Shown piece by piece: positions 52,515 through 63,631 of a stretch of DNA of 64,000 bases. The notes beneath the pieces were generated by a model, which saw only the letters and a program-made list of their open reading frames with translations, made no database searches and was not told the origin of the DNA. Every line of letters begins with the position of its first letter. Positions within the stretch are counted from its first letter, which is position 1. The stretch lies in contig WHVA01000036.1 of assembly GCA_015179125.1 (NCBI GenBank), positions 186,001 to 250,000 on the forward strand, written 5' to 3'. This DNA comes from Gautieria morchelliformis (Eukaryota > Basidiomycota > Agaricomycetes > Gomphales > Gomphaceae). The position numbers were made by a program, and so were the translations under genes.

Positions 52515-53470
52515 TCATTGACCAAAGCCATGGGTGACAAGAGCACCTAGACGAAGCACATGACAAGCACTACAATGCATGTGTGCTGCTCCATGTCCAA
52601 AAATGCCACAAACTTGGGGTGTAGCATCCACAACATCATTCCGAACACCTGCAGAACAAAAACAGCAGCCAATGCACCTTGAGCAGGAAAACATGCAGAA
52701 TTCACCCATCATGAAGAAGCAGTCGAGTGCATATCGCAGGCTCTCCAGCGGTGCATGCATGTCGATCAAATGCTTCATGATTGTGGTTGCAGCTTGCAGA
52801 CACTATGAGAGAGAAAGACATGCATTAGTCCAACCTGCCCATCCCATCTGCCCCATGCACCATTGTGAAGATGTCCCCCGGCTCGATGCTGCAGCGCTTC
52901 CACTCCGCCTTGAAGCCAAATGAGTGCATCACAAGACACATATAGTAAGTTTACAGCATTGGGAAAAAACAAAAACACAACTACTCACCAACAGTGGACA
53001 AAAACGGACACTCATACATGCTCGACACCTTATGCTGCACCAACACAAACGGCTGTGTCATGTCATTGTCACTTCATCAGTCCAAAGTCCCAACACCCTG
53101 CACTGCACGTGCTGGGCAGACAATCAAGTGTAAGTGTGAGACAGAGCAGAAACATGCCACAGAATCCACCCATGATGAAGAAGCAGTGGGGTGCATACTG
53201 CAGGAATCCCAGGACCTCATGCACGTCAATCAGATGATTCACAACTACCATCACGGCTTGCAGACACTAGCGAGGCATGTGTCAGGCCAGCCATTATCTG
53301 CACACACACAAGGACAAAAAATAAGATAAAATAAAATAAAAGAAACATTGGCACGGTGGAGAAAACAGCATGAGAACGTAGAAAGCAACTTAGACCCACC
53401 ACAATGGGTGGGGTTGGTGTGGATCTGGAAACCAGAGATGGGTTGCCAGCATGTACCATCCATGGGTGGT
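52515..53470 (-). other. Unknown region with two related segments
   Basis: Minus-strand frames at 52778-52515 and 53254-53069 share the pattern HLID.H..L..L.YA..CFF.MG.FC, and the DNA around both is clearly similar (GCTTGCAGACACTA next to each). So one segment was duplicated in tandem about 470 bp apart. No known domain. Copia C2 is inserted at its right edge. Confidence 0.4.
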
Positions 53471-53476
53471 CATGGC

Positions 53477-53698
53477 TGTGGAACGAAGGAGATATAATGA
53501 TCTGATATTCTACGATCTGTACAAGATCGTTCTGCCTTATATACAAAATATGATGACCATTGTATTACCAATCCCTTCGAGCTGCTGTGCCGATGCGATG
53601 CCGGTGCACCAGCAACCCGGGGTCGAGAGCGATCTCGAACCTCCGGCTAAATGCGTGCCGGCTCTGCCTCGGCGGTGTCATCGTCCCGATTACTAACA
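53477..53698 (-). repeat. 3' LTR of Copia C2
   Basis: TGTTAGTAATCGGG...TTCCACA on the minus strand. TATA GTATATAAGGC inside. Confidence 0.95.
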
Positions 53699-56600
53699 CT
53701 CCCCCTCAGCGAGAAGTCCTTTCGGTAAAATCCTAATTTCCCTAATAGATACCTATGTTGATGCATATCTAGTCCCTTTGTAAATATGTCCGCTACGTTC
53801 TCCTTCGTCGGTACGTACGTAAGTGATGCCTCGTGAGAGGTCACTTTCTCACGGATGAAATGATATGCGACATTGATGTGTTTGGTACGCGCATGATACG
53901 TTGCGTCATGCGATAGTGTAATGGCGCCTAGATTGTCTGATCGAAGTGACGTGGGCTGGGTTTGATCGATTCCTAGTTCCTCGATGAAACGCCTCAGCCA
54001 GATTAATTGCTTGGCGCCCTCGGTAAGTGCCATGTATTCGGCCTCCGTGGTAGATAGCGCGATCGTTCGCTGCTTTTTCGAGCTCCATGCGATAGCTCCC
54101 CCTCCTAGTATAGCTACATAGCCACTAATAGATAGTGCGTCGTTTCTATTAGCATAATCCGAGTCGACAAATATTTCGAGGTCGAGACCAGCGTCTCGTC
54201 GGAAGATTATGCCATCGTCACGTGACCCTTTGAGGTACCTGAGCGCGTGCTTGATCGCCGTCCAGTGCTCGGTTCCGTAAGTAGTAGTGAATTGGCTCAG
54301 ATGTTGTACGGTAAAAGCCAAATCAGGTCGCGTGCTGAGTGCTGCATACATGAGTGATCCGATCACCTTAGCATAGGGTACTTCGGCAGTTGGACCTGTC
54401 GAGTCCATGGGTGTCGTGAGTTTGATCATTTTATGCAGAGGTGTAGATACGGAATGTGCCGTTGTCATGTTGAATCGATCGAGTATGATGTCGATGTAAT
54501 GTCCTTGAGACATGATCAGTGTTCCCTCATCCCTATTCCTCTCAACGCTAATTCCCAAGATTTTCTTCATTTCTCCTAAATCTGTTAAAGGGAATTTCCC
54601 ATGAAGCTCCCCCTTGAGCTTAATCATCCCTCCTTTGGAGTCAGCAAATAGTCCAAAGTCGTCCACATATACTGATATGACTTCGATTGAATCCTTATCT
54701 TGTCTGATGTAGACGCATTCATCGGCTGTACTTTGATGGAAGCCGAGATCGAGTAGTAATTTGCGTAAGCGCTGATGCCAAGCTCGCCCCGATTGCTTGA
54801 GTCTGTAGAGCGCTCTGTATATTCTTAGAACGCGTCCAGATCCATCATCAAAACCGTCGGGCTGGCGCATGTAGATCTCCTCATCTATGGTTGAATTGAG
54901 GTAGGCGCCTTTGACATCCATCATTTCGATTTCCCAATCGAGTGTGTTTGCGATCACTAATAGAACACGTAGTGAATCGAATTTGACCACGGGTGAGGTT
55001 ATCTCGTAGTAATCCATCCCTGGCCTCTGTGTGAATCCTTGAGCCACAACCCTTGCTTTAGCCTTATCGAATTGTCCGTCCGGTTGTGTTTTGACAGCGT
55101 ATACCCATCAGCAACCGATAGCTACTCGTCCGGGTGGTAGTTCTGTTAATTCCCATGTTCCTAACGTCTTGTGTTGATCCATCTCAATTTCCATCGCTTT
55201 CTCCCAGATCGGCGCATCATCACGTGATACCGCCGCTCTGTAATTCTCAGGTTCAGTGACGATTTCTTTCGTTATGTAAACCTGCTCGGTGCGTCCTGAA
55301 TCATTCAGCTTCCGGTAATCCGGTCTTTGGGTGATACGCGCGCTCCGTCAAATCTGTGGAGCTGGCGCTTGTTCAGGTGGATCAGGAACGGGTGTTGTCT
55401 GGGGTGATGACGTCTGTGGGGTAGATGTGATCGGGTCCGGCACATGCTCGCGCGGTGAGTGCTCCCCCTCGAGCGGTGCCGTGTCGTTATCCTTGTTATC
55501 TGGGATGGGGTAGAGTCGGTTGTCATTTTCATCAAATGTAATGTTCCTAGAGACTTGAACGTGCTTTGAGGCTTTATTGTAATACCTCCAGGCTTTTGCA
55601 TGTTCTGCTACTCCGATGAAGATATGTTCTTCTGCCTTTGGATCAAGTTTGGCTCGACGTTGATCCGGCACCATAACCCAACAATTTGTCCCGAATTCCT
55701 CTAGACGTGCTATGTTCGGCTTCTTGCCGAATAGTGCTTGGAACGGCGTTGCGTCATCTCCAAGCGCTCGCGTGGGTGATCGATTTTTGATATAGCACGC
55801 GTAAGCCACGGCCTCGGGCCAGAGTATTTTTGGCAGGTTCTTGGCAAATATCATTGCCCGTGCGTGCTCGAGTAAGGTCCGGTTGAGTCGTTCGGCAATT
55901 CCATTCTGGGCTGGGGAGTATGGAGCTGTGGTCTCCATGATAATGCCATATTTTGCACAAAATTCCTTGAAATTTTTATTGACATATTCCCCTCCATTAT
56001 CCGAGCGAAACCTCTTCAGTTTCTGACCTGTTTGGGTCTCGAGGAATGCCTTGTACGTCTCGAAGTGTCTGAGCGCTTCATCTTTGGTGCTCCCAAAATA
56101 GATTACGGTGTACCTCGATTTGATGTCCGTGAAAGAATAAAAGTATTTCTCACGCGATGGTCCCTCGGTCTGGGCAGGTCCCCATACATCGGATACTGTC
56201 AGGTCACCGACCTGTTCTACAGTGTCCTCGGCTCTTTTGGGGAATGGCTCCACATGCCGTTTGCCTTGTATACATGCTTTGCACTGGCTCGGCTCGTTTG
56301 ACTCGTCGATCTCAAGTCCAGTGACTAAATCGTTAGACTTCAACAATTTTATGGAGTTTATATTGACGTGCCCTAGTATCCTGTGCCATTTGTCCCATGA
56401 CCGTCCTTTTGCCGCTGCGGCAAAGTCCCGTGCCTCGACTGATCGAGTGACTCGTGCCTTCATACAGAACAGCCGCCCACGCTTCTGTCCCTGTGCGAAG
56501 GTAACTCCGGCGCGTGATTTGAATTCGACGCCGGTGCCTGAAAATGTGGCCGTGTTGCCCTTATCAGTTAAACGCCCTACGCTGATAAGGTTGTTCGGCG

Positions 56601-57669
56601 CATCTGGTGCATGTTTGACGTCACGTAGCTCGATCGTGTTCGTCTTGGCGCCGACCTTGAATTCCATGTAGATCGTGCCTCGGCCTTGTGTATGTAGTAC
56701 CGCATCAGGTGAAATTCCTTCGATTTCAGATGGTTCCTCGGCATAGCTAGCGAAATCGTTTCGGCTTCTAGCTATGTGTGTTGTTGCCGCTGAATCGGCT
56801 AACCAGTCGGATGCGGATATAGCACTGTATGCTACCTCCTTAGATACAAATGCGAAGTCCTTTTCTTCTGCTTGTTTGACTGTTTCTTTGTTCCCTGATT
56901 TGAACCATTTCGGTGCTTGGCCCTCCTTGCCGCCACCTTTCGCCCAACAGTCCTTCACGTAATGACCCTTCTTGCCGCAATTTCGGCACTTTCCCTTTGT
57001 TGCTCCTGAGTCATCTTTCCTGGTCCTGTGACGTTGTTGCGCCTTAAGCGCCGTCTGCCGTGCCGATCCAGCTTTCCGTGCTCGATCCTCATCGAGGACC
57101 CGAGCTATTAATATATCAGCTGTTGTCCCGGCTCCACTGGCGTTTACTGCCATAATAAACGCCGACCAAGAATCTGGTAATGACGTCAGCAACGTGTTCG
57201 AGAACTCGGTGTCACTGATGTAATGCCCCCGCGCATTCAATTCCTGTTGAATGCCGCGGAGCTTGCGTACGTGCTCCTCCATGTTCGCGCCGTCCTCGGC
57301 AAGCGTCCGGAAGAAATCTCTTCGGAGATTTACAATCCCCACTGCTCCCTTAGATTCGAATATTGCTTGTAGACTAGTCCATACAGCAAATGCAGACATC
57401 GTCTGATTGATGTAAACTAGTTGTTCATCGGCAACTCTGAGGCAAATCTCTTTTCTAGCTTTCTTGTCCTTCCTTCTCCAATCGTCGATCTCCTGCTGCT
57501 CGGTCGCAGTGACGTTGTCGGCATCTGCCGGTCTCAGTTCCGTCTCCCTGCCGATAGCCACGTCCCACAGATCTAAGTCATCGAGTATCCACTCGAGCCG
57601 CCGGCGCCACGCCGCGTAATTATCCCCGTTCAAGGGGTCGATCTTGTACGTGTTGTTGCTACTCGACAT
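53647..57669 (-). pseudogene. Gag-Pol of Copia C2, open but for two TGA codons
   Basis: One frame of 1341 codons. Gag starts MSSSNNTYKIDPLNGDNYAA and has zinc knuckle CRNCGKKGHYVKDC. Protease WLADSAATTH. Integrase zinc WHRILGHV...CKACIQGK, core SDVWGPA, RSDNGGEYVN, QNGIAERLNR. RT AQGFTQRPGMDYYE, MDVKGAYLNS, YVDDFGLF. RNase H VDSDYANR, STTEAEYMAL, RSDNLGAI. TGA at 55348-55350 (between integrase and RT) and 55108-55110 (GC*WVYAV, RT start), each where Arg is expected. No frameshift in 4 kb. The C-terminus reads into the LTR. Confidence 0.95.
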
Positions 57670-57748
57670 CGTCGATCGGTATTGAGTTATTGGAGTATAG
57701 AGCGTAGTTAGATTTGTAGTAGTTTAGTTATGCGCGGGGCCCATAACC

Positions 57749-57970
57749 TGTGGAACGAAGGAGATATAATGATCTGATATTCTACGATCTGTACAAGATC
57801 GTTCTGCCTTATATACAAAATATGATGACCATTGTATTACCAATCCCTTCGAGCTGCTGTGCCGATGCGATGCCGGTGCACCAGCAACCCGGGGTCGAGA
57901 GCGATCTCGAACCTCCGGCTAAATGCGTGCCGGCTCTGCCTCGGCGGTGTCATCGTCCCGATTACTAACA
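57749..57970 (-). repeat. 5' LTR of Copia C2
   Basis: Same sequence as 53477-53698. Confidence 0.95.
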
Positions 57971-58063
57971 ATGGCAGTAAGAGGCTAAACGAAATACCAT
58001 GTGATTACATACCACGTTCTTGTTACCACAGTGAACCTACGATGATGAATTGCTGTGTCAGAT

Positions 58064-58202
58064 TGTAATTATATATATACCCGCATTTCTCTTAAGGCAA
58101 TGCGCACTACTGGACTAGCTTAGCTAATCACTGTACAGTTCTTGCATGGGAATCGCACGGCGGTTCCCCAGATCTTACCTTACACTGTCACTACATAGCA
58201 CA
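58064..58202 (+). repeat. 5' LTR of Gypsy G4
   Basis: TGTAATTATATATATACCC...CATAGCACA. The next bases, TGGAATTACC, begin with TGG as a tRNA primer site should, which supports this end. Confidence 0.7.
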
Positions 58203-58488
58203 TGGAATTACCACATATTGGTCAAGTTCCACTTGCCCTTGTGACACAAGGTTATAAGATACACTACCTTACACCTTTTTGAACTTCCTGCAGTTGTTCA
58301 CCAAGCGAACTGAATTGTGGAAATCTGCATGATCTTGAAAAAGATCGCTGCATTGATGGCTGTTTACCATCGAACATCATCCAGTAGACCCTCTACTGTC
58401 GACTGCGAGTGTGATGATTCCACACAGTTGAAGAAGGACACGAGATTCTAGCTCGCAGACAACCCCCGAGGCACAGCCTAGTGACACA

Positions 58489-59857
58489 ATGGCTGATGCT
58501 ACCCTGGACCAAGAGTCCAGGACACCAGAAGATGGAGAGATCGTAGATCTCACCGCGCATGTCCCCCCAATCGAGGATGAGCAAGGACCCGACCAGGTCT
58601 CACCCAGCATGGCCGAAGAGGGGACACCAATGGACAACAATCCAGCGTCCCCACCCCACTCCCCCTGGCCTCAGAACAAGGGCAAGGGTAGAGACTTCTC
58701 ACCATTGTCCGACTGCAGAACCTCAACAGTGGGGCACGCTTCGATACGATCTCAAAGTAGCAACTCAGCCCGCCACTCACGAAGTCGAACGACGACCGTC
58801 ATCCCTGACAGGGCACAACAAAATAAAAGACGAGCACCCAACAACAGGCAATGCTTGGAATATTTGAGCTCGAGCTGTTTCGACTGCCAGGTCCGCGATT
58901 GGACATTGGAGATGGTGATGCAGGGCCTGCAGAAGCGGTTCCTGCACACCCTGACATACCACCACCGCGTTGAACAAGTTCCACACGGTCATGCAGGGCA
59001 CAAAGACCGTTCAAGAAATGCTGAACGACCTCACGAAATACGTGGCTCACATGATACAGCCGCCAGACGACTACATGTTCCCAAGATGGTTCGTGTCAGC
59101 TTTGTGCAAAACATTGCGCAATGAGGTCCTCAAGAAGGGCTACAATGGAGAAAGCAGCTCTTCGAGGCAGCCCGCATGATCGAGGAAGCATCCCGCTACA
59201 ACATGGGGATGCGTTGAGCAGAGAGCACGGCCACAATGGCCAGTGCATCACGGTTTGCACTGAGCAAACCGACGCCGCAAACAGGCACAAGCAGGCCTGC
59301 CCCTTTCCAGAGGAGCGGGATGTCCCAGCATCCACAGCCACTCTGCCCCGCCCCGGCGGGATGGCCACCTGAAGCCAAGCAGCCTCAGGCCTTGGGAAGC
59401 TCGTCGAAGCCGAACTTCCCTCCAAAACCGTCAGGTCGACCACCGGATCGACCCGGCAATGCCCCAAGCAGCATCACATGCTTCGAGTGTGGCCAGCCAG
59501 GGCACAGAAAAGTGGAGTGTCCGCAGCTCAAGTCCGGCATACGGACAGCAGCCGCAAGACATGGACCCAGATCCCGACCACGCCCCTCTTCGGCAACTTG
59601 ATGAAGAGGGGGAGGGTGAGCCTCAAAACGATGAGGATCAGGGAGAGGCAGAGGTCCCCATAGATGAATGGGAGCCCGAGCCATCCCAGTATTACGACTG
59701 GGACGAAGAAACAGTGGACAATCAGACCGCATACAGGTCCAGCACGATTAGAGTCGCACCGGACAACGACGGGTCCGCCAAAGTAATGGCAGCACGCACA
59801 GCGGCCACCCCAGACAAGGCAGTCAAACCAACGTATCACCATCGGAGCAAGCAGTGA
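58489..59857 (+). pseudogene. Gag of Gypsy G4
   Basis: Begins MADATLDQESRTPEDGEIVD in an acidic, Pro-rich N-terminus. Core segments RDWTLEMVMQGLQKRF and MQGTKTVQEMLNDLTKYVAH lie in different frames (shift near 58970), then PRWFVSALCKTLRNEV, a stop after NMGMR, a Pro-rich linker and the zinc knuckle CFECGQPGHRKVEC (59489-59530). An acidic tail (DEEGEGEPQNDEDQ, DEWEPEPSQYYDW) precedes the protease. At least three frame changes; inactive. Confidence 0.8.
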
Positions 59858-60420
59858 TTGTGGCCCGCACGGCCGCAACACAAGAACCGTACCCTGTCGG
59901 GGTACTGGGAAATCACCGGCATGAAGGCCCACTGTCTCCTTGACAGTGGGAGTGAAGGGGTACTGATCTCCCCTGAATTCACACGGGCCATGGGCATGAA
60001 GATGTTTGCACTAGAACAGCCAATCGCACTGCAATTGGTATGCATCGGTAGTCGTTCGGTAGTCGTTCCACAAGCACGAACACGACCATTAAATTTGGTT
60101 GTAAACTCCATGATGAATATTTCAACGTAGCAAACGTCAAATACTACGATGCGATCCTCGGGACACCTTTCCTGAGGAAGCTAGGCGTCACCCTGGACTT
60201 CTCTAGCCCAGGGACGATTCGTATAGGGGACAAAAAAATCACCACGGGCAAGGTAACCTTCGGCGAAGACTCATTGAAAGAGGACCAGACACCGAAGGTG
60301 AGCAGGCTCACCTCCGGGCCACAGTCCACTCAAGCCCATTGAAGCCAGGAGGGCGAGTCACGAAACAACTGGTCCTCAAGCTCTCCCTATACATGCAGGG
60401 AGAGACGCGCCCATCTGACA
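59858..60420 (+). pseudogene. Protease of Gypsy G4
   Basis: MKAHCLLDSGSEGVLISPEF contains the aspartic-protease active site DSG. After a frame change near 60125, YYDAILGTPFLRKLGVTLDF carries the ILGxxFL motif that follows in this family. This protease cuts the polyprotein. The frame is interrupted before the RT. Confidence 0.75.
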
Positions 60421-62460
60421 ATGAAGGCACTGGGGAAGAAGAAGGTGCTCCCACACTCGGTGGGACCAAATAGACGCACAAGGCGCTTAATGGCGTGTTG
60501 TTCTTCTGGCATCGTCCCCATGGACGATGACATTCCTTGTGCAAGCGAGGAAGGGATGGAAAAGATCACTGACCTCGTCAGTGGTATTCCACTTGAGCTC
60601 CTGTCTTTAAGGGAGGTCAACCATGAGATCAATCTCATTGATCCCAACAAACGCATGCGGTATTGGCTGCCAAAGTGCCTAGAGCACTTCCACGAAGAGC
60701 TTTCCATTAAATTGGAAAGATACACCACCGCAGGGTGGTGGATACCGGTGGTGGCACAACAAGCGGTGCCAATGCTCTGTGTGCCAAAGAAAAATGGCAC
60801 GCTACGCATGGTCTTTGATATGCGACAGCAGAACTAGAATACAGTGAAGGACGTTATGCCCTTCCCAGATCAGGATGCTATCTGCAGTGACATAGCACGT
60901 GTCATGACGTGTTTATTTCTCATACTCAGGTGCTCTGTCCTGCCATTCTTGACAGCACGCTGCCAATACCAGACAAAGCTCAATATGTCTGAAGCATATG
61001 AGCAGATCCGGATCCGTCCTGAAGACGTTGCAAAGACAGTGTTTGCAACGATACTTGGCACATTCCGAAGTCAAGTAATCCAGATGGGAAATTGCAACGC
61101 GCCATCGACATTCCAACGTCTGATGACAGCAATCTTCCACGACTGCATAGGTTGCTTCGTCCACGTGTATATGGACGACATATTTGTATTCTCACACTCC
61201 ATTAAGGAGCACAAAGAACACCTCGGCATAGTCTTCAACAGACTACGCAAAAACCACCTCTTCTTGAGCAAGAACAAAGTCGATCTTTACTTGGAACGTA
61301 TGGAGTGCCTTGGCCACATCATAGACGGCCAAGGCATGCACGCGGATGTGGACAAAATGCAACGCATCCATGAATGGAGGAGGCCCAGGCTGTTCAATGA
61401 CGTCCAACACTTCCTCGGGCTCGTACAATACCTGGCACATTACAAGCCAGACATGAGTGCATATACCACACCATTATCAGGGTGTGTACACAACAACCGG
61501 CCATTCAAATGGACGCCGCTGCTGGACAAGTGCCTACAAAGCATAAAGATACTGGCCTGCAAGGCCCCCATCCTGCAGCCGGTCGACCCCCAAAGCAATG
61601 ACCCTATCTGGGTCATCACATATGGATCAAAGTCGGGAGTCGGGGCCGTATACGGCCAGCGCCCCGACTGGAAAACGTGCTGGCCAGCAGGCTTCCTGTC
61701 AAAGAAGTTCAGCGTGGCCCAGCAGCACTACAGAACCCATGAGGACGAGATGATTGCTGTGCTCGAGGCCCTGATGAAAAGGGAGGACAAGCTCCTAGGG
61801 CAAAATTTCACCATGGTGACTGACCACAAGGGTCTCGAGTACTTCAAGACCCAGAAGTACCTATCCGACCGACAGGTCAGATGGTGGGAGTTCCTCTCCC
61901 ATTTCAACTTCAACACCGTGCATGTAGACGGTGTCAAGAACAAAGTTGTGGACTGTCTCTCTCGATATTATGAGAGCGACACGAGCAATGATAAACACCT
62001 GGAACATGTGTTCGTCAATGCAGACGAACCCCTCAATCCGGATGGGGAGCTACTGCCCATGGATCAATACATTGAAGTATGGGCAGCAGCCGTGAGATGG
62101 TCGACCACCCTCACAGAGAAAACGGAGGTGTGGACAGCTGAGGCCGCCGCCTTGCACGGACGTCCCAGACGGGACCCGGAGAGAGACATCGCCCCTGAAA
62201 CCGATGATGACATCCACGCCATTGCTGCAGGCAATGACGGTACACCTCTGCACGTGAGCGTTGAGGGTGACATGGACCCGCCAAAGGTCCTGCGCAATGC
62301 ATACCACAAAGACGCCATGTTCTCGAAGATCATGGCGCACCCGGATGCCCACCCAAGGCTCAGCATCAGGAATGGGCTGATATGGACAAAGAATCAGCTC
62401 AAACGAGATGTCATCACCGTCCCCTGGACTGTTTTTTCACGGGGGAAGGAGGCTGATTGA
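60421..62460 (+). pseudogene. RT and RNase H of Gypsy G4
   Basis: RT starts in 60421-60837 (CVPKKNGTLRMVFDMRQQN), stop at 60835, then 538 open codons: KLNMSEAYEQIRI, APSTFQRLMTAIFHD, YMDDIFVF, GHIIDGQGM, FLGLVQYLAHY. RNase H VITYGSKSGVGAV has Tyr where the first catalytic Asp is expected; HEDEMIAVLEAL and VTDHKGLEYF are present. A 57-nt in-frame stretch with GT and AG ends (60899-60955) sits inside the RT just before the KLNMSEAYE motif and is not seen in the usual family pattern (DVARxxYRxKL). Confidence 0.85.
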
Positions 62461-63162
62461 AATCATAATCGATCACACACACAGGACCGTGGGTCACTAC
62501 GGGCACATGAAGACTTCGAATTATATTCTAAGGGCATATTGGTGGCAAGGTATGGGCCCTGACATTGAGACGTTCTGCGTATCTTGCACAAGGTGCCAGA
62601 TGAACAAAACTGGCACCCAGAAGCCCAAGGGGCCTGCTGCACAGCCTGCCCATCCCAGACAGGCTGTGGCATTTGATCGGAATCGAGTTCATGGGGCCGA
62701 TGCCCAAATCAGATGGCTGTGATTACCTCATGGTAATCATAGACAGGCTGACTTTGCACGTCCACCTCATTCCAACGATGACGAGGGTCACAGCAAAGGA
62801 AGCAGCCTGGCTATTCCTCAAGGAAGTTGTCAGGCTCCACGGAGTCCCCAACTCCATCATCTCCAATCGAGACTCAAAGTTCACGTCGATCTTCTGGCAT
62901 GAACTTCAGTGGCTCATGGGGACAAAGCTCCTCATGCCTACTGCATTCCATCCACAAATGGATGGAGCCACCGAGTGGGCCAACCGCTCAATCGGACAGA
63001 TCCTACAGATGGTCATCAGAGACGACCAGAAGGACTGGGCACACAAGTGCCCGATGGTCGAAGTGGCCATCAACAGCAACGTCAGCGCCACCACAGGGTT
63101 CGCACCCTTCGAGCTGAACCATGGGTACATGCCGTGGATCGACATGCCCATGACAGCGGACT
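62408..63162 (+). pseudogene. Integrase of Gypsy G4
   Basis: Zinc finger HTHRTVGHYGH...CVSCTRC in frame 62408-62722, then a shift into 62673-63162: IEFMGPMPKSDGCDYL (first Asp region), NSIISNRDSKFTS (second Asp), HPQMDGATEWANRSI (Glu kept). It stops at the nested insertion after WIDMPMTAD. Integrase joins element cDNA to the host chromosome. Confidence 0.8.
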
Positions 63163-63631
63163 GTCAGGGTTCATGCGTTTCCTTCCACAAGTTTCTGTTT
63201 CCTTCCATGAGTTTCTGTCACCTCCCATCAGTTTCTGTCACCTTCCGTAACCTTCTACGAGTTTCTATCATTTTCCACGAGTTTCCACAACCTTCTACAA
63301 GTTTCCATCTCCCCTATTATATAAACCTTGCCAGTGCTATAAGACTGTAGCCAGTGTGGTGGCGTTTTCTCAGCTTGATCTCTGAGGATACCCACTACAC
63401 AGGCAAGTCCCCATGTATCTATTGTTGGTAGATTGTCATTGTCCTAGTATCGGCCCTTGAAAGGAGTGTCCGTGTGAGGGCAACACTAATGATGAAGCCA
63501 CAACCAAAAGATACTCAAGGAGATAAGAGTCGATACTAGGACAATGACCAACTGTGTAGTGGGTATCCTCAGTCTATAAATCTACCAACAATAGATACAT
63601 GGGGACTTGCCTGTGTAGTGGGTATCCTCAG
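63163..63631. mobile_element. Nested insertion with 50-bp foldback arms
   Basis: 63384-63433 and 63581-63631 are perfect inverted repeats of about 50 bp (CTGAGGATACCCACTACAC...), and a further inverted pair (TGTCCTAGTATCG, CGATACTAGGACA) lies inside. The left part (63163-63380) begins TGTCAGGG, has near-repeats of GTTTCTGTCACCTTCC and a TATATAAACC box, like an LTR. The integrase reading frame is broken on both sides. No TSD is recognisable. Confidence 0.6.

Larger units (their letters stand above)
53477..57970 (-). mobile_element. Complete Ty1/Copia element C2 with identical-looking LTRs
   Basis: Minus strand. LTRs 57749-57970 and 53477-53698 (222 bp each) show no difference by eye. ATGGC is duplicated at 53472-53476 and 57971-57975. 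Primer site GGTTATGGGC (57739-57748) and purine tract GCTGAGGGGGAG before the 3' LTR are present. A single long gag-pol frame carries two TGA codons. This is the youngest insertion in the window. Confidence 0.95.
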
